From Qipengyuania flava (GTDB taxonomy: Bacteria > Pseudomonadota > Alphaproteobacteria > Sphingomonadales > Sphingomonadaceae): 64,000 nucleotides of DNA. Both the position numbers and the translations under genes were made by a program. Below are positions 27,822 through 36,498 of this stretch, piece after piece. The stretch's first letter is position 1. Every line of letters begins with the position of its first letter. The stretch is from NCBI RefSeq assembly GCF_011762005.1, contig NZ_JAASQU010000003.1:186001-250000 (forward strand), written 5' to 3'. Under the pieces are notes generated by a model that worked only from the letters and a program-made list of their open reading frames with translations, was not told where the DNA came from and did not search any database.

Positions 27822-28550
27822 ATGGCGCAAATCGGGATAATCGGCAGCGAAGGTGCAATGGGTCATGCGCTGGCGCGTGTCATCGAAGATGCCGGACACA
27901 CATTGTCGGGCGGGATCGATCGCGGCGGCGATGCCGCGGCGTTGGCCGATGCGAGCGACGTACTGGTCGATTTCTCGGCACCGCAAGCGCTCGATGCCAA
28001 TCTGCATGCCGCGATCGGGGCCGGCGTCCCGCTGGTGATCGGCACGACCGGGCTCGAGGATCGCCATCACGCCGCGATCGACGAGGCCGCGCGCGCGGTT
28101 GCCGTCCTGCAGACCGGCAACACCTCGCTCGGCGTCACGCTGCTGGCGCATTTGGTGCGCGAGGCCGCGGCGCGGCTTGGTCCGGACTGGGACGTGGAAA
28201 TCGTGGAAATGCACCATCGCCGCAAGGTCGACGCACCAAGCGGGACCGCTCTGCTGCTAGGCGAGGCCGCCGCGGCAGGGCGCGGGATCGACCTCGCTGC
28301 GCATGCGGAACGCGGGCGCGATGGCCATACCGGCGCGCGACAGGAAGGCGCGATCGGCTTCGCGGCCTTGCGCGGGGGCACCGTTGCGGGCGAACACAGC
28401 GTGATCCTCGCAGGAGAGGAGGAACGCCTCACCCTGTCGCACAGCGCGGAGAATCGGAGCATTTTCGCGCGGGGCGCGATCCGTGCGGCGGAGTGGCTGA
28501 TCGGCCGCGCACCCGGGCGCTATTCGATGGACGAGGTGCTGGGGCTCTGA
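27822..28550 (+). CDS. dapB: 4-hydroxy-tetrahydrodipicolinate reductase
   Basis: Reduces 4-hydroxy-tetrahydrodipicolinate with NAD(P)H in lysine and diaminopimelate synthesis. It has 242 residues. The N-terminal Rossmann segment IGSEGAMGHAL, the catalytic histidine segment EIVEMHHRRKVDAPSGTAL and GTTGL are all present. The start ATG is 72 bases from the divergent sirtuin start. dapE and dapD are also in this window but in other places, so the pathway genes are scattered. Confidence 0.95.
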   Translation: MAQIGIIGSEGAMGHALARVIEDAGHTLSGGIDRGGDAAALADASDVLVDFSAPQALDANLHAAIGAGVPLVIGTTGLEDRHHAAIDEAARAVAVLQTGNTSLGVTLLAHLVREAAARLGPDWDVEIVEMHHRRKVDAPSGTALLLGEAAAAGRGIDLAAHAERGRDGHTGARQEGAIGFAALRGGTVAGEHSVILAGEEERLTLSHSAENRSIFARGAIRAAEWLIGRAPGRYSMDEVLGL

Positions 28551-28554
28551 CGGG

Positions 28555-29352
28555 ATGACGTTGCGCGCGCGCCTCCACCGGCAATTGCACATCGGATCAT
28601 GGCCCGATGGCAAGCTTACCGGGCTCAACGTCTTCGTCGTCTGGACCATCCTCGCCGCGCTGCTGGTGGGCATCGTCGCCACCGAACCGCAGATCCGTAT
28701 TCCCTACCAGCACGAAATACTGGTCGCCGAATTCGTGTTCGGCACGATCTTCCTGCTCGAATATCTCGGCCGCATCTTCGCTGCACCCGAGGCGGAGGGG
28801 CCCGGGTCGGCATGGGGCAAGCGCCTGCGCTTCATCTTTTCGCCCATCGGGCTGATAGACCTGCTGGTGGTGGTGGTCAGCCTCGCGCCCTTCTTCATCG
28901 CCAATGCGGCAGTCCTGCGCGTAATCCGGCTGCTGCGCATTATCTCCATCCTCAAGTTCAGCCGCTTTTCGGCCGCCATGCGCGAAATCGGCGCGGCGCT
29001 GCGCGAACGCAGCTACGACCTGCTGGTCTGTGCCACGCTGGCGCTGGTGCTGGTACTACTCGGCGCGGCCGGCCTGTACTGGGTGGAAGGCAGCCTGCAG
29101 CCCGAGCAGTTCGGCTCGATCCCCCGCGCGCTGTGGTGGGCAGTCATCACGCTGACCACGGTGGGATATGGCGACGCCTATCCTGTCACCACCGCCGGCC
29201 GCCTGATCGGCGCGCTGGTCGCGATCGGCGGGGTGCTGCTCGTGGCCCTGCCCACCGGTATCGTCGCCGCCGCCTTCTCCGATGCGATGCAGCGGCGCCG
29301 TGAAGCGATGGCGCGCGCGCTCGAGGAAATGGAGGGCGCGCTCCCCGAATAG
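28555..29352 (+). CDS. Voltage-gated potassium channel (Kch/Kv type)
   Basis: A 265-residue inner-membrane channel with six predicted membrane segments. S1 starts at about residue 24. An arginine-containing S4-like helix (LRVIRLLRIISILKFSRF) occupies about 120-140. The pore selectivity motif TTVGYGD comes before the last helix. The cytoplasmic C terminus is short, ending in a charged helix, so there is no RCK domain. It begins 4 bases after dapB and is followed 13 bases later by nth, probably in one transcript. Confidence 0.9.
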   Translation: MTLRARLHRQLHIGSWPDGKLTGLNVFVVWTILAALLVGIVATEPQIRIPYQHEILVAEFVFGTIFLLEYLGRIFAAPEAEGPGSAWGKRLRFIFSPIGLIDLLVVVVSLAPFFIANAAVLRVIRLLRIISILKFSRFSAAMREIGAALRERSYDLLVCATLALVLVLLGAAGLYWVEGSLQPEQFGSIPRALWWAVITLTTVGYGDAYPVTTAGRLIGALVAIGGVLLVALPTGIVAAAFSDAMQRRREAMARALEEMEGALPE

Positions 29353-29365
29353 GCGGCACTCGGAT

Positions 29366-30016
29366 ATGACCAAGGACCAGATCTTCGAATTCTTCCGTCG
29401 GCTGGCGGAGGACAATCCCTCGCCCGAGACCGAGCTCGAATACGGCAATGCCTACCAGCTTGTGGTGGCCGTGGCGCTGTCGGCGCAGGCGACCGACGTG
29501 GGCGTGAACAAGGCCACGCGCGCGCTGTTCCGGGGGGTCGAGACGCCCGCCCAGATGCTCGCGCTGGGCGAAGACGGGCTGAAGGAGCACATCAAGACCA
29601 TCGGCCTGTTCAATTCGAAGGCCAAGAACGTGATCGCGCTCAGCCAACTGCTGGTCGACGAATATGGCGGTGAGGTTCCCGACACGCGCGAGGACCTCGT
29701 CCGCCTGCCGGGCGTCGGCCGCAAGACCGCCAATGTCGTGCTGAACTGTTGGTTCGGACAGGAGACCTTCGCGGTCGACACGCATATCCTGCGCGTCGGC
29801 AACCGCACCGGCCTCGCCAAGGGCAAGACGCCCGAGCAGGTCGAGGCGAAGCTAGAGAAGCGCGTGCCTGAGCCCTTTCGGCTGGGCGCGCATCATTGGC
29901 TGATCCTGCACGGCCGTTATGTCTGCAAGGCGCGCACGCCCGAATGCTGGCGTTGTCCGGTGGTCGATCTGTGCAGCTACCGGAAGAAAATGCTGGAGAA
30001 GCCCCAAGGGCGTTAA
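29366..30016 (+). CDS. nth: Endonuclease III (DNA glycosylase/AP lyase)
   Basis: Base-excision repair enzyme for oxidised pyrimidines. It has 216 residues. The helix-hairpin-helix LPGVGRKTA carries catalytic Lys120, Asp138 is in VDTH, and the 4Fe-4S ligands Cys187, Cys194, Cys197 and Cys203 have the C-x6-C-x2-C-x5-C spacing. The last bases overlap the convergent small membrane gene by 4. The start ATG at 29366 is preferred because the longer frame reads back into the channel gene. Confidence 0.96.
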   Translation: MTKDQIFEFFRRLAEDNPSPETELEYGNAYQLVVAVALSAQATDVGVNKATRALFRGVETPAQMLALGEDGLKEHIKTIGLFNSKAKNVIALSQLLVDEYGGEVPDTREDLVRLPGVGRKTANVVLNCWFGQETFAVDTHILRVGNRTGLAKGKTPEQVEAKLEKRVPEPFRLGAHHWLILHGRYVCKARTPECWRCPVVDLCSYRKKMLEKPQGR

Positions 30017-30336
30017 TCAACTGTTCTCGTCTGATCAGTTCCGCACTTAGAACAAATTTTCGCAGGCACAGGACCGGGTAATGTGACAACTCCCCAAAGG
30101 TAGTCGTTCACGAAGAGTGATCGTCCGCAGCTTCGGCATCGGATCAGCAGAGATGCGAGGCTTGCCATTCCAAATATGATGAGAAACGCAAAGAGCACAG
30201 GCTCGCGATTCCGAGCTTCGACGCCCAAACTATCCAAAATTGTGGGAAGCCCAAACCATAGCGGAGCCAGCGCTATCAAACCTAGAGATAAGCGCAGCGC
30301 CCGGGAATAGGGACTGAGTTCCGACCAGCTAGACAT
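30013..30336 (-). CDS. Small membrane protein with C-terminal CxxC pairs, unknown
   Basis: A 107-residue protein not recognised. There are two membrane segments, at about residues 15-33 and 48-66. Then come two CxxC pairs (CRSC and CSKC) about 25 residues apart, likely a zinc ribbon, and a polar end. The ATG overlaps the end of the symporter gene by 8 bases and the stop overlaps nth by 4, so it fits as the last gene of the symporter transcript. Its base composition is plainly lower in GC than its neighbours (runs such as AACAAATTTT), which suggests recent arrival. Real by its fit, function unknown. Confidence 0.6.
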   Translation of the reverse strand: MSSWSELSPYSRALRLSLGLIALAPLWFGLPTILDSLGVEARNREPVLFAFLIIFGMASLASLLIRCRSCGRSLFVNDYLWGVVTLPGPVPAKICSKCGTDQTRTVD

Positions 30337-31567
30337 CGTCCGCGGAGATCATCTCGCGCGTGTCGATCTCGCCCGTCATCACAGCCACCGTGGTCGCCAC
30401 CGCAGCATCGCCGCTGACATTGGTGGTGGTGCGCATCATGTCCATGATCCGGTCCACCCCGGCGACGAAGGCGATCGTTTCGAGCGGTACGCCGACCGCA
30501 CCGAACACCAGCGCCATCATGATCAGGCCCGCGCCCGGGATGCCCGCCGCGCCGACCGCGCCGAGCGTCGCAAGGATCGAGATGAGGAAATAATCGCCCA
30601 TCGACAGGTCGACCCCGAAGATCTGCGCCCCGAACAGCGTGGCGAGGCCGAGGTACATCGCGGTGCCGTTCATGTTGATCGTCGCGCCGAGGCTGATGAC
30701 GAAACTGGCCACCGAGTTCGACACGCCGAGATTGCGCTCCGCACAGCGCAGCGTCACCGGCAGCGTCGCATTGGAGCTGGCGGTGGAATAGCTCACCGCC
30801 ATCGCATCGACGATGCCGCGGAAGAAGTCGCGCACCGGCAACCGGGCGAGGAACTTGATCATGCTGCCGTAGATCAGCGCGATGATCAGCAGGCAGCCGA
30901 GATAGTTGAGCCCGACCAGCTTGGCGAGGCTGACCAGCGCGTCGAGCCCCAGCGTACCCGCCACCCACGCCATCAGCGCGAAGACGCCGAAGGGGGTCAG
31001 TTCCATCACGATCATGGTGACCTTCTGCATGATCACCGCACCGCTATCGAAGACCTTCTGGACGGGCAGCCCGTCTTCCTTGGCCATCAAAATGCCGATG
31101 CCGATCAGCAGGCTGAAGACGATCAGCGGCAGCACCGCGACATCGGCCATCACCTGCACCGGGCTTTCGGGTACGATCGACAGGACCATGTCGACCGCGG
31201 TGGTTTCATTGGGTTCGGGGGTGGCCCCCTTCTGGATCACGCTGGTGTCGAGTCCCGCGCCCGGCTGGACCAGCGTGCCGAGGCCCAGCCCCATCCATAC
31301 CGCGATCTGGCCTGTCACCACGAAGAGCAGCATCGCTCTGCCCCCGACCGCGCCGAGCTTGCGCAAATCCCCGATCGCCGCCACGCCCGAGACGAGGCTG
31401 AAGAAGATCAGCGGGACGACCAGCATCTTGATCGCCTTGATGAAGAAATCGCCGATCCACTTGATGCTTTCGGCTTCGGGGCCCCAGGCCCAGCCGGTCA
31501 GAACGCCGAGAATGAGCGCGGTAATCACGCGCTGCCACAGCGGAATCTCGAACCAGGTCTTCAGCAA
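30329..31567 (-). CDS. Dicarboxylate/amino acid:cation symporter (DAACS family)
   Basis: A 412-residue secondary transporter of the GltP/DctA type, using H+ or Na+ to import dicarboxylates or glutamate-like substrates. Visible family features are about eight hydrophobic segments, SSNATLPVTLRCAE (the serine-rich hairpin), GATINMNGTAMY (the NMDGT-like motif) and GIPGAGLIMMALV. The start is a TTG at 31567 with AAGGGG upstream; an ATG is not available at this place. Substrate preference is not decided. Downstream on the same strand lies the small CxxC membrane gene. Confidence 0.9.
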   Translation of the reverse strand: MLKTWFEIPLWQRVITALILGVLTGWAWGPEAESIKWIGDFFIKAIKMLVVPLIFFSLVSGVAAIGDLRKLGAVGGRAMLLFVVTGQIAVWMGLGLGTLVQPGAGLDTSVIQKGATPEPNETTAVDMVLSIVPESPVQVMADVAVLPLIVFSLLIGIGILMAKEDGLPVQKVFDSGAVIMQKVTMIVMELTPFGVFALMAWVAGTLGLDALVSLAKLVGLNYLGCLLIIALIYGSMIKFLARLPVRDFFRGIVDAMAVSYSTASSNATLPVTLRCAERNLGVSNSVASFVISLGATINMNGTAMYLGLATLFGAQIFGVDLSMGDYFLISILATLGAVGAAGIPGAGLIMMALVFGAVGVPLETIAFVAGVDRIMDMMRTTTNVSGDAAVATTVAVMTGEIDTREMISADDV

Positions 31568-31684
31568 ATCCCAACCCCTTGTTTTCAGATCGTCGTCTTC
31601 AAATCACTGCGTGCAGCGCATGCCGCGCGGCAATTCATGCCGCAACTGTCGCGGCTTGCATAGCTTTGTGACCCCGCTGCCCGC

Positions 31685-32821
31685 TCAGCCGGCGAGCACG
31701 TCGCGCGCGATGCGCGTGTAGATCCGGCTCAGCGTGACGAGGTCCTCCACCGCCACCGCTTCGTTCGTCTTGTGCATGGTGGCGTTGACGAGCCCGAACT
31801 CGATCACGGGGCAGACCGCACGCAGGAAGCGCGCATCCGACGTGCCGCCGGTGGTGGAGGGCTCGGGATCGACACCGGTCTCTGCCTTGACCGCCGCCGC
31901 GATCGCATCGCTGAATGCGCCGGGCGGGGTCAGGAACGGCTCGCCGCTGATGATCGGCAGAGCGCTGCCACCATGCTTCTGCGCGATTGCGCCGACCTTC
32001 TCGGACAAGGAGGCGCCCGAATGCAGGTCGTTGAAGCGGATCGAGATGCGCGCCTTGCCCACTGCAGGGATCACATTGTGCGCATCGTTAGGCACGTCCA
32101 CCTCGGTCACTTCGAGATTGCTCGGCTGGAACCAGTCGGTGCCCTCGTCGAGCACCAGCGCATCCAGTTCGGCAAGCATCGCGACCAGCTTGGGGATCGG
32201 GTTATCCGCCAGATGCGGATAGGCGACATGCCCCTGCGTCCCCTGCACTTCGAGCCAGATGTTGACCGAACCGCGGCGACCGATCTTCATCATATCGCCC
32301 AGCCGGTTGACGCTGGTGGGTTCACCGACGAGGCACAGATCGGGCTGGTGCCCCGCTTCGCGCATGAAGTCGATCAGCGCGCGCGTGCCGTGCAGCGCGG
32401 GGCCTTCCTCGTCGCCGGTGATGATGAAGCTGATCGTCCCCGCATCGGCAGGCACCTGCGCCGCCGCATCGACCATGCAGGCGATCGCGCCCTTCATGTC
32501 GACCGCGCCGCGGCCATAGAGCAACTCGCCGCGCACTTCGGGTTCGAAGGCCTCGCTGGTCCAGCCGCCACCGGGAGGGACCACGTCGAGATGGCCGGCA
32601 AAGGCGAAATGCTTCGAGCCTTCGGGCCCTCGGCGGATTGCGAAGAGGTTCTCGACCGGTGCTTCGGGGCTGCCTGCGGCGCCTTCTCCGCGGGTGAAGC
32701 GCGTTACCTCGAAACCGAGCGGAGCCAGCATCGCTTCGAGCGCATCGAACACTTCCCCCGTGGCGGGGGTGACACTGGGCGCGGCCATCAGCCGCTTGGC
32801 GAGATCGAGAACATCAGTCAT
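31685..32821 (-). CDS. dapE: Succinyl-diaminopimelate desuccinylase
   Basis: Zinc amidohydrolase of the M20 family that releases succinate from N-succinyl-LL-diaminopimelate. It has 378 residues. Metal and active-site motifs are FAGHLDVVPPGG (His and Asp), GRGAVDMKG, TGDEEGPA (catalytic Glu) and a late HKTNEAV histidine. With dapD at the window end it shows the succinylase route. The start is 29 bases from the divergent cupin gene. The identity is firm from motifs and the presence of dapD. Confidence 0.93.
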   Translation of the reverse strand: MTDVLDLAKRLMAAPSVTPATGEVFDALEAMLAPLGFEVTRFTRGEGAAGSPEAPVENLFAIRRGPEGSKHFAFAGHLDVVPPGGGWTSEAFEPEVRGELLYGRGAVDMKGAIACMVDAAAQVPADAGTISFIITGDEEGPALHGTRALIDFMREAGHQPDLCLVGEPTSVNRLGDMMKIGRRGSVNIWLEVQGTQGHVAYPHLADNPIPKLVAMLAELDALVLDEGTDWFQPSNLEVTEVDVPNDAHNVIPAVGKARISIRFNDLHSGASLSEKVGAIAQKHGGSALPIISGEPFLTPPGAFSDAIAAAVKAETGVDPEPSTTGGTSDARFLRAVCPVIEFGLVNATMHKTNEAVAVEDLVTLSRIYTRIARDVLAG

Positions 32822-32850
32822 GCTGCACGCGCTAGCAGGAGTGCGCAGCG

Positions 32851-33318
32851 ATGCCCAAGCTCGATCTCGATGCCATCCCCCAGACCAATGCGACGGGCTA
32901 TCCCGCGCCGTTCGATGCGCCCGTGAGCGGCCGCCGCTACCGCCGCCTTGCCCCGGCCTGCGGGCTCGAGCATCTGCGCGCGAGCCACGTCGTGCTCGAG
33001 CCGGGCGCCTGGTCGAGCCAGCGGCACTGGCACACCGATCTCGACGAACTGCTGGTGATGCTCGCAGGCGAAGCGGTGCTGGTCGAGGACGATGGCGAAA
33101 CCGCCGTGCGCCCCGGCGATATCCTCGCCTGGCCCGCGGGCGCAGCCAATGGCCACCACCTGCAGAACCGTGGCGAGGAGCCTTGCGTCTTCGTGGTCGC
33201 TTCTGCGGGCGAGTTCGCCATCGACGGCGGCCAATATCCCGATATCGACATGCGGTTCAGCCCCAAAGGCTATTTCCGCCGCGATGGCAGCCGCTACGAG
33301 ACCGAGCGCATTCCCTAG
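32851..33318 (+). CDS. Cupin domain protein
   Basis: A 155-residue single cupin barrel. The metal-binding motif appears as SQRHWHTDLDELLVMLAGEAVL, in residues 53-74, with the two histidines and the glutamate of motif 1; PGDILAWPAGAANGHHLQN forms motif 2. Similar proteins are listed only as cupins, sometimes with isomerase or dioxygenase roles, and no partner here hints at a reaction. It ends 4 bases into the convergent nuclease gene (33315-33318). Confidence 0.8.
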   Translation: MPKLDLDAIPQTNATGYPAPFDAPVSGRRYRRLAPACGLEHLRASHVVLEPGAWSSQRHWHTDLDELLVMLAGEAVLVEDDGETAVRPGDILAWPAGAANGHHLQNRGEEPCVFVVASAGEFAIDGGQYPDIDMRFSPKGYFRRDGSRYETERIP

Positions 33319-34205
33319 TCGCGATCCTCTTCGGGCAGCGGCCCGGGCTCGAAGGCGCGGTCGAGATATTCGGCCATGCGCAGGCCCGCCTGCAGCACGC
33401 GGCGCCGCGCGATCGGGGCCGAGCGTTCGATCAGTTCCTGCGACAGCGCGGTTTCGCGCGGCAGCTCGCCCTCGCACGGGTCGCAGCCGAAGGTTTCGGG
33501 ATAGATGAAATCGCGCGCAATCTGCCAGCTTTCGCGGCCCCAGTCGGCGGCCTTGCCCCCAGCCAGTTCGGCGCGTTCGGCCGCGCCGTAGCGCCGCGCG
33601 ATCGGCGGATCGCCGCTGATCGCGCGTTCGGCCAGCGGCCCGTCCCACACCCAGTGCAGGTTCAGCCCCGGGACGATGCCATAGGCGGCCTCGCGGTCGT
33701 TGCCGCCGCGGTCGTCGTGATCGCCCGAATGCAGCGGCATGTGGATGTCGCCGATGAAGTGGACGAGGAAGGCGAGCGCTTCCACCCGGACATTATCGGG
33801 CAGGCTCTCATCGGCGAGGATCCGCTGGTTGCGTTCGACCTGCGCGCTGACGCAGCCGAGGCCCGAGCAGTTCTTGCGCGCGTCATATTCCTCGGTGACC
33901 GGCTCGGTCTGGTAGTGCCAAGCGAAGGTATGCCCCCAGCGCCAGTACTGGCCGCGCAGGCAATCGGGCCACACGCTCGCATCCTGCAGGCTGTCCAGAT
34001 CGCATTCGGGCGTGCCCAGCATGGGCGCGGCCTCGAGCAGCCGGTCGATCTCCGCACGCGTATCGGGGCGCACGTTCTCAAGCGCGATATCGGCAGTCAC
34101 CGTATGCGCGTAGAAGCCCCAGGCCTGCGCCTGTACGGGCAGCAGCAGTGCGGCCAGCGCCGCACATGCGCTCAGGCAATGGTTTCGTATTGTTCGATGA
34201 CCCAT
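33315..34205 (-). CDS. S1/P1-type secreted nuclease
   Basis: Zinc-dependent, single-strand-preferring nuclease, 296 residues with a signal peptide (1-27). After predicted cleavage the mature protein begins WGFYAH, and the N-terminal tryptophan is a zinc ligand in this family. Further metal ligands are in FLVHFIGDIHMPLHSGDHDDRGGND and NLHWVWD. The ATG at 34205 makes the gene overlap the GST end by 34 bases in another frame, and no later start in the frame keeps the signal peptide. Paired cysteines suggest disulfides in the periplasm. Confidence 0.9.
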   Translation of the reverse strand: MGHRTIRNHCLSACAALAALLLPVQAQAWGFYAHTVTADIALENVRPDTRAEIDRLLEAAPMLGTPECDLDSLQDASVWPDCLRGQYWRWGHTFAWHYQTEPVTEEYDARKNCSGLGCVSAQVERNQRILADESLPDNVRVEALAFLVHFIGDIHMPLHSGDHDDRGGNDREAAYGIVPGLNLHWVWDGPLAERAISGDPPIARRYGAAERAELAGGKAADWGRESWQIARDFIYPETFGCDPCEGELPRETALSQELIERSAPIARRRVLQAGLRMAEYLDRAFEPGPLPEEDRD

Positions 34206-34834
34206 TCTTCGTTGTCCGATGCCTCGATCCAGGTTTGCAGCCACTCATGCTCCCACACCGCCTGCATATAGGCCGCGGCAAAACCGGGAACGGGGATCTG
34301 GTAGCTGATGAAACGTGACACGACCGGGGCGAAGTAGACATCCGCCGCGCCGAATGTGCCGAACAGGAAGGGGCCGCCGCTGCCAAAGCGGCTGCGTGCT
34401 TCCGCCCACAGGCCGAGGATGCGCAGGATGTCCTGCCGGCAGGCCTCGCTCGGCGTGAAGCCCTCGAAGCGCTTGCGCACGTTCATCGGGCATTCGCCGC
34501 GCAGCGCGTGGTATGAGGAATGCATTTCTGCGACCATCGAACGCGCCATGCCGCGCGCGACCGCGTCCTTGGGCCAGAACCGGTCGCGCCCGACCTTGTC
34601 AGCGAGATATTCGAGGATCGCGAGGCTGTCCCACACCACCGCTTCCTCGTCCCACAGGATCGGCACCTTGCCATGCGAAGGCTGCGTGCCGCCATCCTCG
34701 CTCTTGAGCGCATACCATTGCTTGCCGAACATCGGCACGGTGATTTCCTCGAAGGACAGGCCCGACTGCTTGGCCGCGAGCCAGCCGCGCAGGCTCCAGC
34801 TCGAGTAATTCTTGTTGCCGATGATCAGCTTCAT
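34172..34834 (-). CDS. Glutathione S-transferase family protein
   Basis: A 220-residue cytoplasmic GST. The thioredoxin-like N-terminal domain opens [21 protein letters not shown] (residues 2-22) with serine candidates for glutathione activation at YSSWS, and the VPIL and DSLAILEYL motifs follow. The helical C-terminal domain spans about 90-210. AGGTGGG precedes the ATG at 34834. The type resembles the YfcF/maleylacetoacetate-like group but the substrate is not known. Confidence 0.87.
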   Translation of the reverse strand: MKLIIGNKNYSSWSLRGWLAAKQSGLSFEEITVPMFGKQWYALKSEDGGTQPSHGKVPILWDEEAVVWDSLAILEYLADKVGRDRFWPKDAVARGMARSMVAEMHSSYHALRGECPMNVRKRFEGFTPSEACRQDILRILGLWAEARSRFGSGGPFLFGTFGAADVYFAPVVSRFISYQIPVPGFAAAYMQAVWEHEWLQTWIEASDNEEWVIEQYETIA

Positions 34835-34920
34835 GTGTGCACCCACCTTGCGTGGGGCGGCGGTAGAGGCCCGGCCGGGTACTGTCGAGGCTGAACAGGC
34901 AAGGTTGCCCGGCCCCGGAT

Positions 34921-34948
34921 CGTCATTCCCGCGCAGGCGGGAATCCAG
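34921..34948. repeat. REP-like palindromic element
   Basis: Contains ATTCCCGC (34925-34932) and GCGGGAAT (34937-34944) around GCAG, within the sequence type that begins CGTCATTCCCGC. This is a common intergenic palindromic repeat in many proteobacterial genomes. It lies in the 214-base gap between the GST and VOC genes. Confidence 0.6.
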
Positions 34949-35014
34949 ACAACGGCAGCGACGCTCGATACGGTTTCCATTGGGCGGAAGGTGTGCCAGC
35001 AAGACCCCTTATCT

Positions 35015-35041
35015 AGGTCCCTGCCTCCGCAGGGGCGACGG
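35015..35041. repeat. Second short palindromic element in the GST-VOC gap
   Basis: CCCTGC (35019-35024) and GCAGGG (35029-35034) around CTCC, in a GGTCCCTGCC...GGCGACGG setting of the REP type. It ends 8 bases before the VOC start and may affect its translation. Its occurrence elsewhere in the genome cannot be tested here. Confidence 0.4.
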
Positions 35042-35048
35042 AGTAGAC

Positions 35049-35468
35049 ATGTCGCTCAGACCCTTCCACCTCGCCTTCCCCGTCCACGACCTCGCCGCTG
35101 CGCGCCGCTTCTATGGCGAAACGATGGGTTGCCCCGAAGGACGGTCGAGCGGCGAATGGGTCGATTTCGATTTCTACGGCCACCAGATCGTCGCGCACCT
35201 TGCTCCCGGCGAAGCGGGCGACCGTGCGAACAACCATGTCGACGGGCACGGCGTGCCCGTGCCGCATTTCGGGATCGTGCTGGCGATGGCGGACTGGCAG
35301 GACCTGGCGGAACGGCTCGAGGCCGCAGGCACCGAATTCGCGATCCCGCCGACCATCCGCTTCAAGGGACAACCCGGCGAACAGGCTACGATGTTCTTCC
35401 GCGACCCCAGCGGCAACGCGCTGGAGATGAAAGCCTTCGCCGACGACGCGATGCTGTTTGCAACCTGA
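35049..35468 (+). CDS. VOC family protein (glyoxalase/dioxygenase-like)
   Basis: A 139-residue vicinal oxygen chelate protein built from two beta-alpha-beta-beta-beta units. [22 protein letters not shown] opens the first unit and contains the first metal-ligand His; [14 protein letters not shown] starts the second, and [12 protein letters not shown] ends with the typical glutamate ligand. The reaction is not known. It converges on the LysR gene (7-base gap). It is not the same type as the VOC gene at 36499. Confidence 0.82.
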   Translation: MSLRPFHLAFPVHDLAAARRFYGETMGCPEGRSSGEWVDFDFYGHQIVAHLAPGEAGDRANNHVDGHGVPVPHFGIVLAMADWQDLAERLEAAGTEFAIPPTIRFKGQPGEQATMFFRDPSGNALEMKAFADDAMLFAT

Positions 35469-35475
35469 TTGTCCT

Positions 35476-36405
35476 TCAAGCCGCTAGCGCCCCGGGAGCG
35501 AACGATCCCGAAGCGAGTTTGGCAGCTCCCTTTCTGACTATACCAGCCAGCTTCTCGGCCCGTGGCGAGCGGGTCTTCCGTTTCAGTGTTATGAGGTGGA
35601 GTTGGAGGATGCTGGGTTCTGGAAATGGCGCGATCGAAAGGCGCTCCCTTTCGGGGAAGGCCAAGACACCGCTGCGCGGCAGGATCGAATAGGCCACCCC
35701 TTGCGCAACCGGCTCGGGGATCTGCCCGATTTGATTGACGAAGCTGCGCACGTGCAACCGTTCCGCACCGCGGTATTCGCTACCGAAATTGGCACCAAGA
35801 ACCGCATCGGCATATGATGCCCCGTCGGGGTGCTCGACGAAGCCCAGCGACTGCAGTTGCTCGAAACCGGGCAAGCGTCCTTCCCATTCCAGCGGCAAGA
35901 TGAGATCGAGGGGTTCCGGGCCGAGGTGCTCGCTCATCAAACGTGGATGGCGCGGCGCATCCCCCACGACACCAATGTCATAAGTACCCGCCAGAACCCC
36001 GGATACAATGCTTTCCTCTGGTGCCGCAGTCAGGCTCACACGAACGCCGGGAGCCTCGGCCATCCATGCGATCAGGCTGGGATAGAGCAGCATTGCGAAA
36101 CTGCCCGAACAAGCGACGCTCACCGATCCTCGATCCTCGTCCGCGTCGTCGAGACTGTCGAGGAAATCGCGCTCGAGGCGCCAGCGTGCGCGGGCCATGG
36201 CGAGGGTTTTCTCCCCGGCATCGGTGAGGACGAAACCGCGCGTACCTCGCTCTACCAGGGCCAAGCCCAATTGCTCTTCCAGCTTCGAGATATGCTGGGA
36301 CATTCCTGGCTGGGTCATCTTGAGACGCTCGGCCGCGCGCGTGAAATTACCTGCTTCGCACAGGACGGTAAAGGATCTCAGCCACCGGGAATTGAGCTCT
36401 GCCAT
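35476..36405 (-). CDS. LysR-type transcriptional regulator
   Basis: A 309-residue regulator with an N-terminal winged helix-turn-helix (residues 8-66: FTVLCEAGNFTRAAERLKMTQPGMSQHISKL in its core) and a periplasmic-binding-protein-like effector domain from about residue 92. It is divergent from the VOC gene at 36499 across a 93-base region with a T-N11-A palindrome, so it probably controls that gene and itself. Its base composition is somewhat lower in GC than the flanks. The effector is unknown. Confidence 0.9.
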   Translation of the reverse strand: MAELNSRWLRSFTVLCEAGNFTRAAERLKMTQPGMSQHISKLEEQLGLALVERGTRGFVLTDAGEKTLAMARARWRLERDFLDSLDDADEDRGSVSVACSGSFAMLLYPSLIAWMAEAPGVRVSLTAAPEESIVSGVLAGTYDIGVVGDAPRHPRLMSEHLGPEPLDLILPLEWEGRLPGFEQLQSLGFVEHPDGASYADAVLGANFGSEYRGAERLHVRSFVNQIGQIPEPVAQGVAYSILPRSGVLAFPERERLSIAPFPEPSILQLHLITLKRKTRSPRAEKLAGIVRKGAAKLASGSFAPGALAA

Positions 36406-36413
36406 AACGCAGC

Positions 36414-36440
36414 ATTATCATATCCATGTGGAATGATAAT
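36414..36440. promoter_or_regulatory. T-N11-A palindrome, candidate LysR-type operator
   Basis: ATTATCAT (36414-36421) and ATGATAAT (36433-36440) are perfect inverted arms separated by exactly 11 bases, the classical LysR-type recognition geometry. They start 9 bases upstream of the LysR gene and about 60 bases before the VOC gene. The sequence is seen; the pairing with this regulator is inferred from position. Confidence 0.7.
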
Positions 36441-36498
36441 TTCTAATTGTAGTGTGCAAGGTCGATATGGGCGCGATCAAGCAGTGAAAGGATACACG

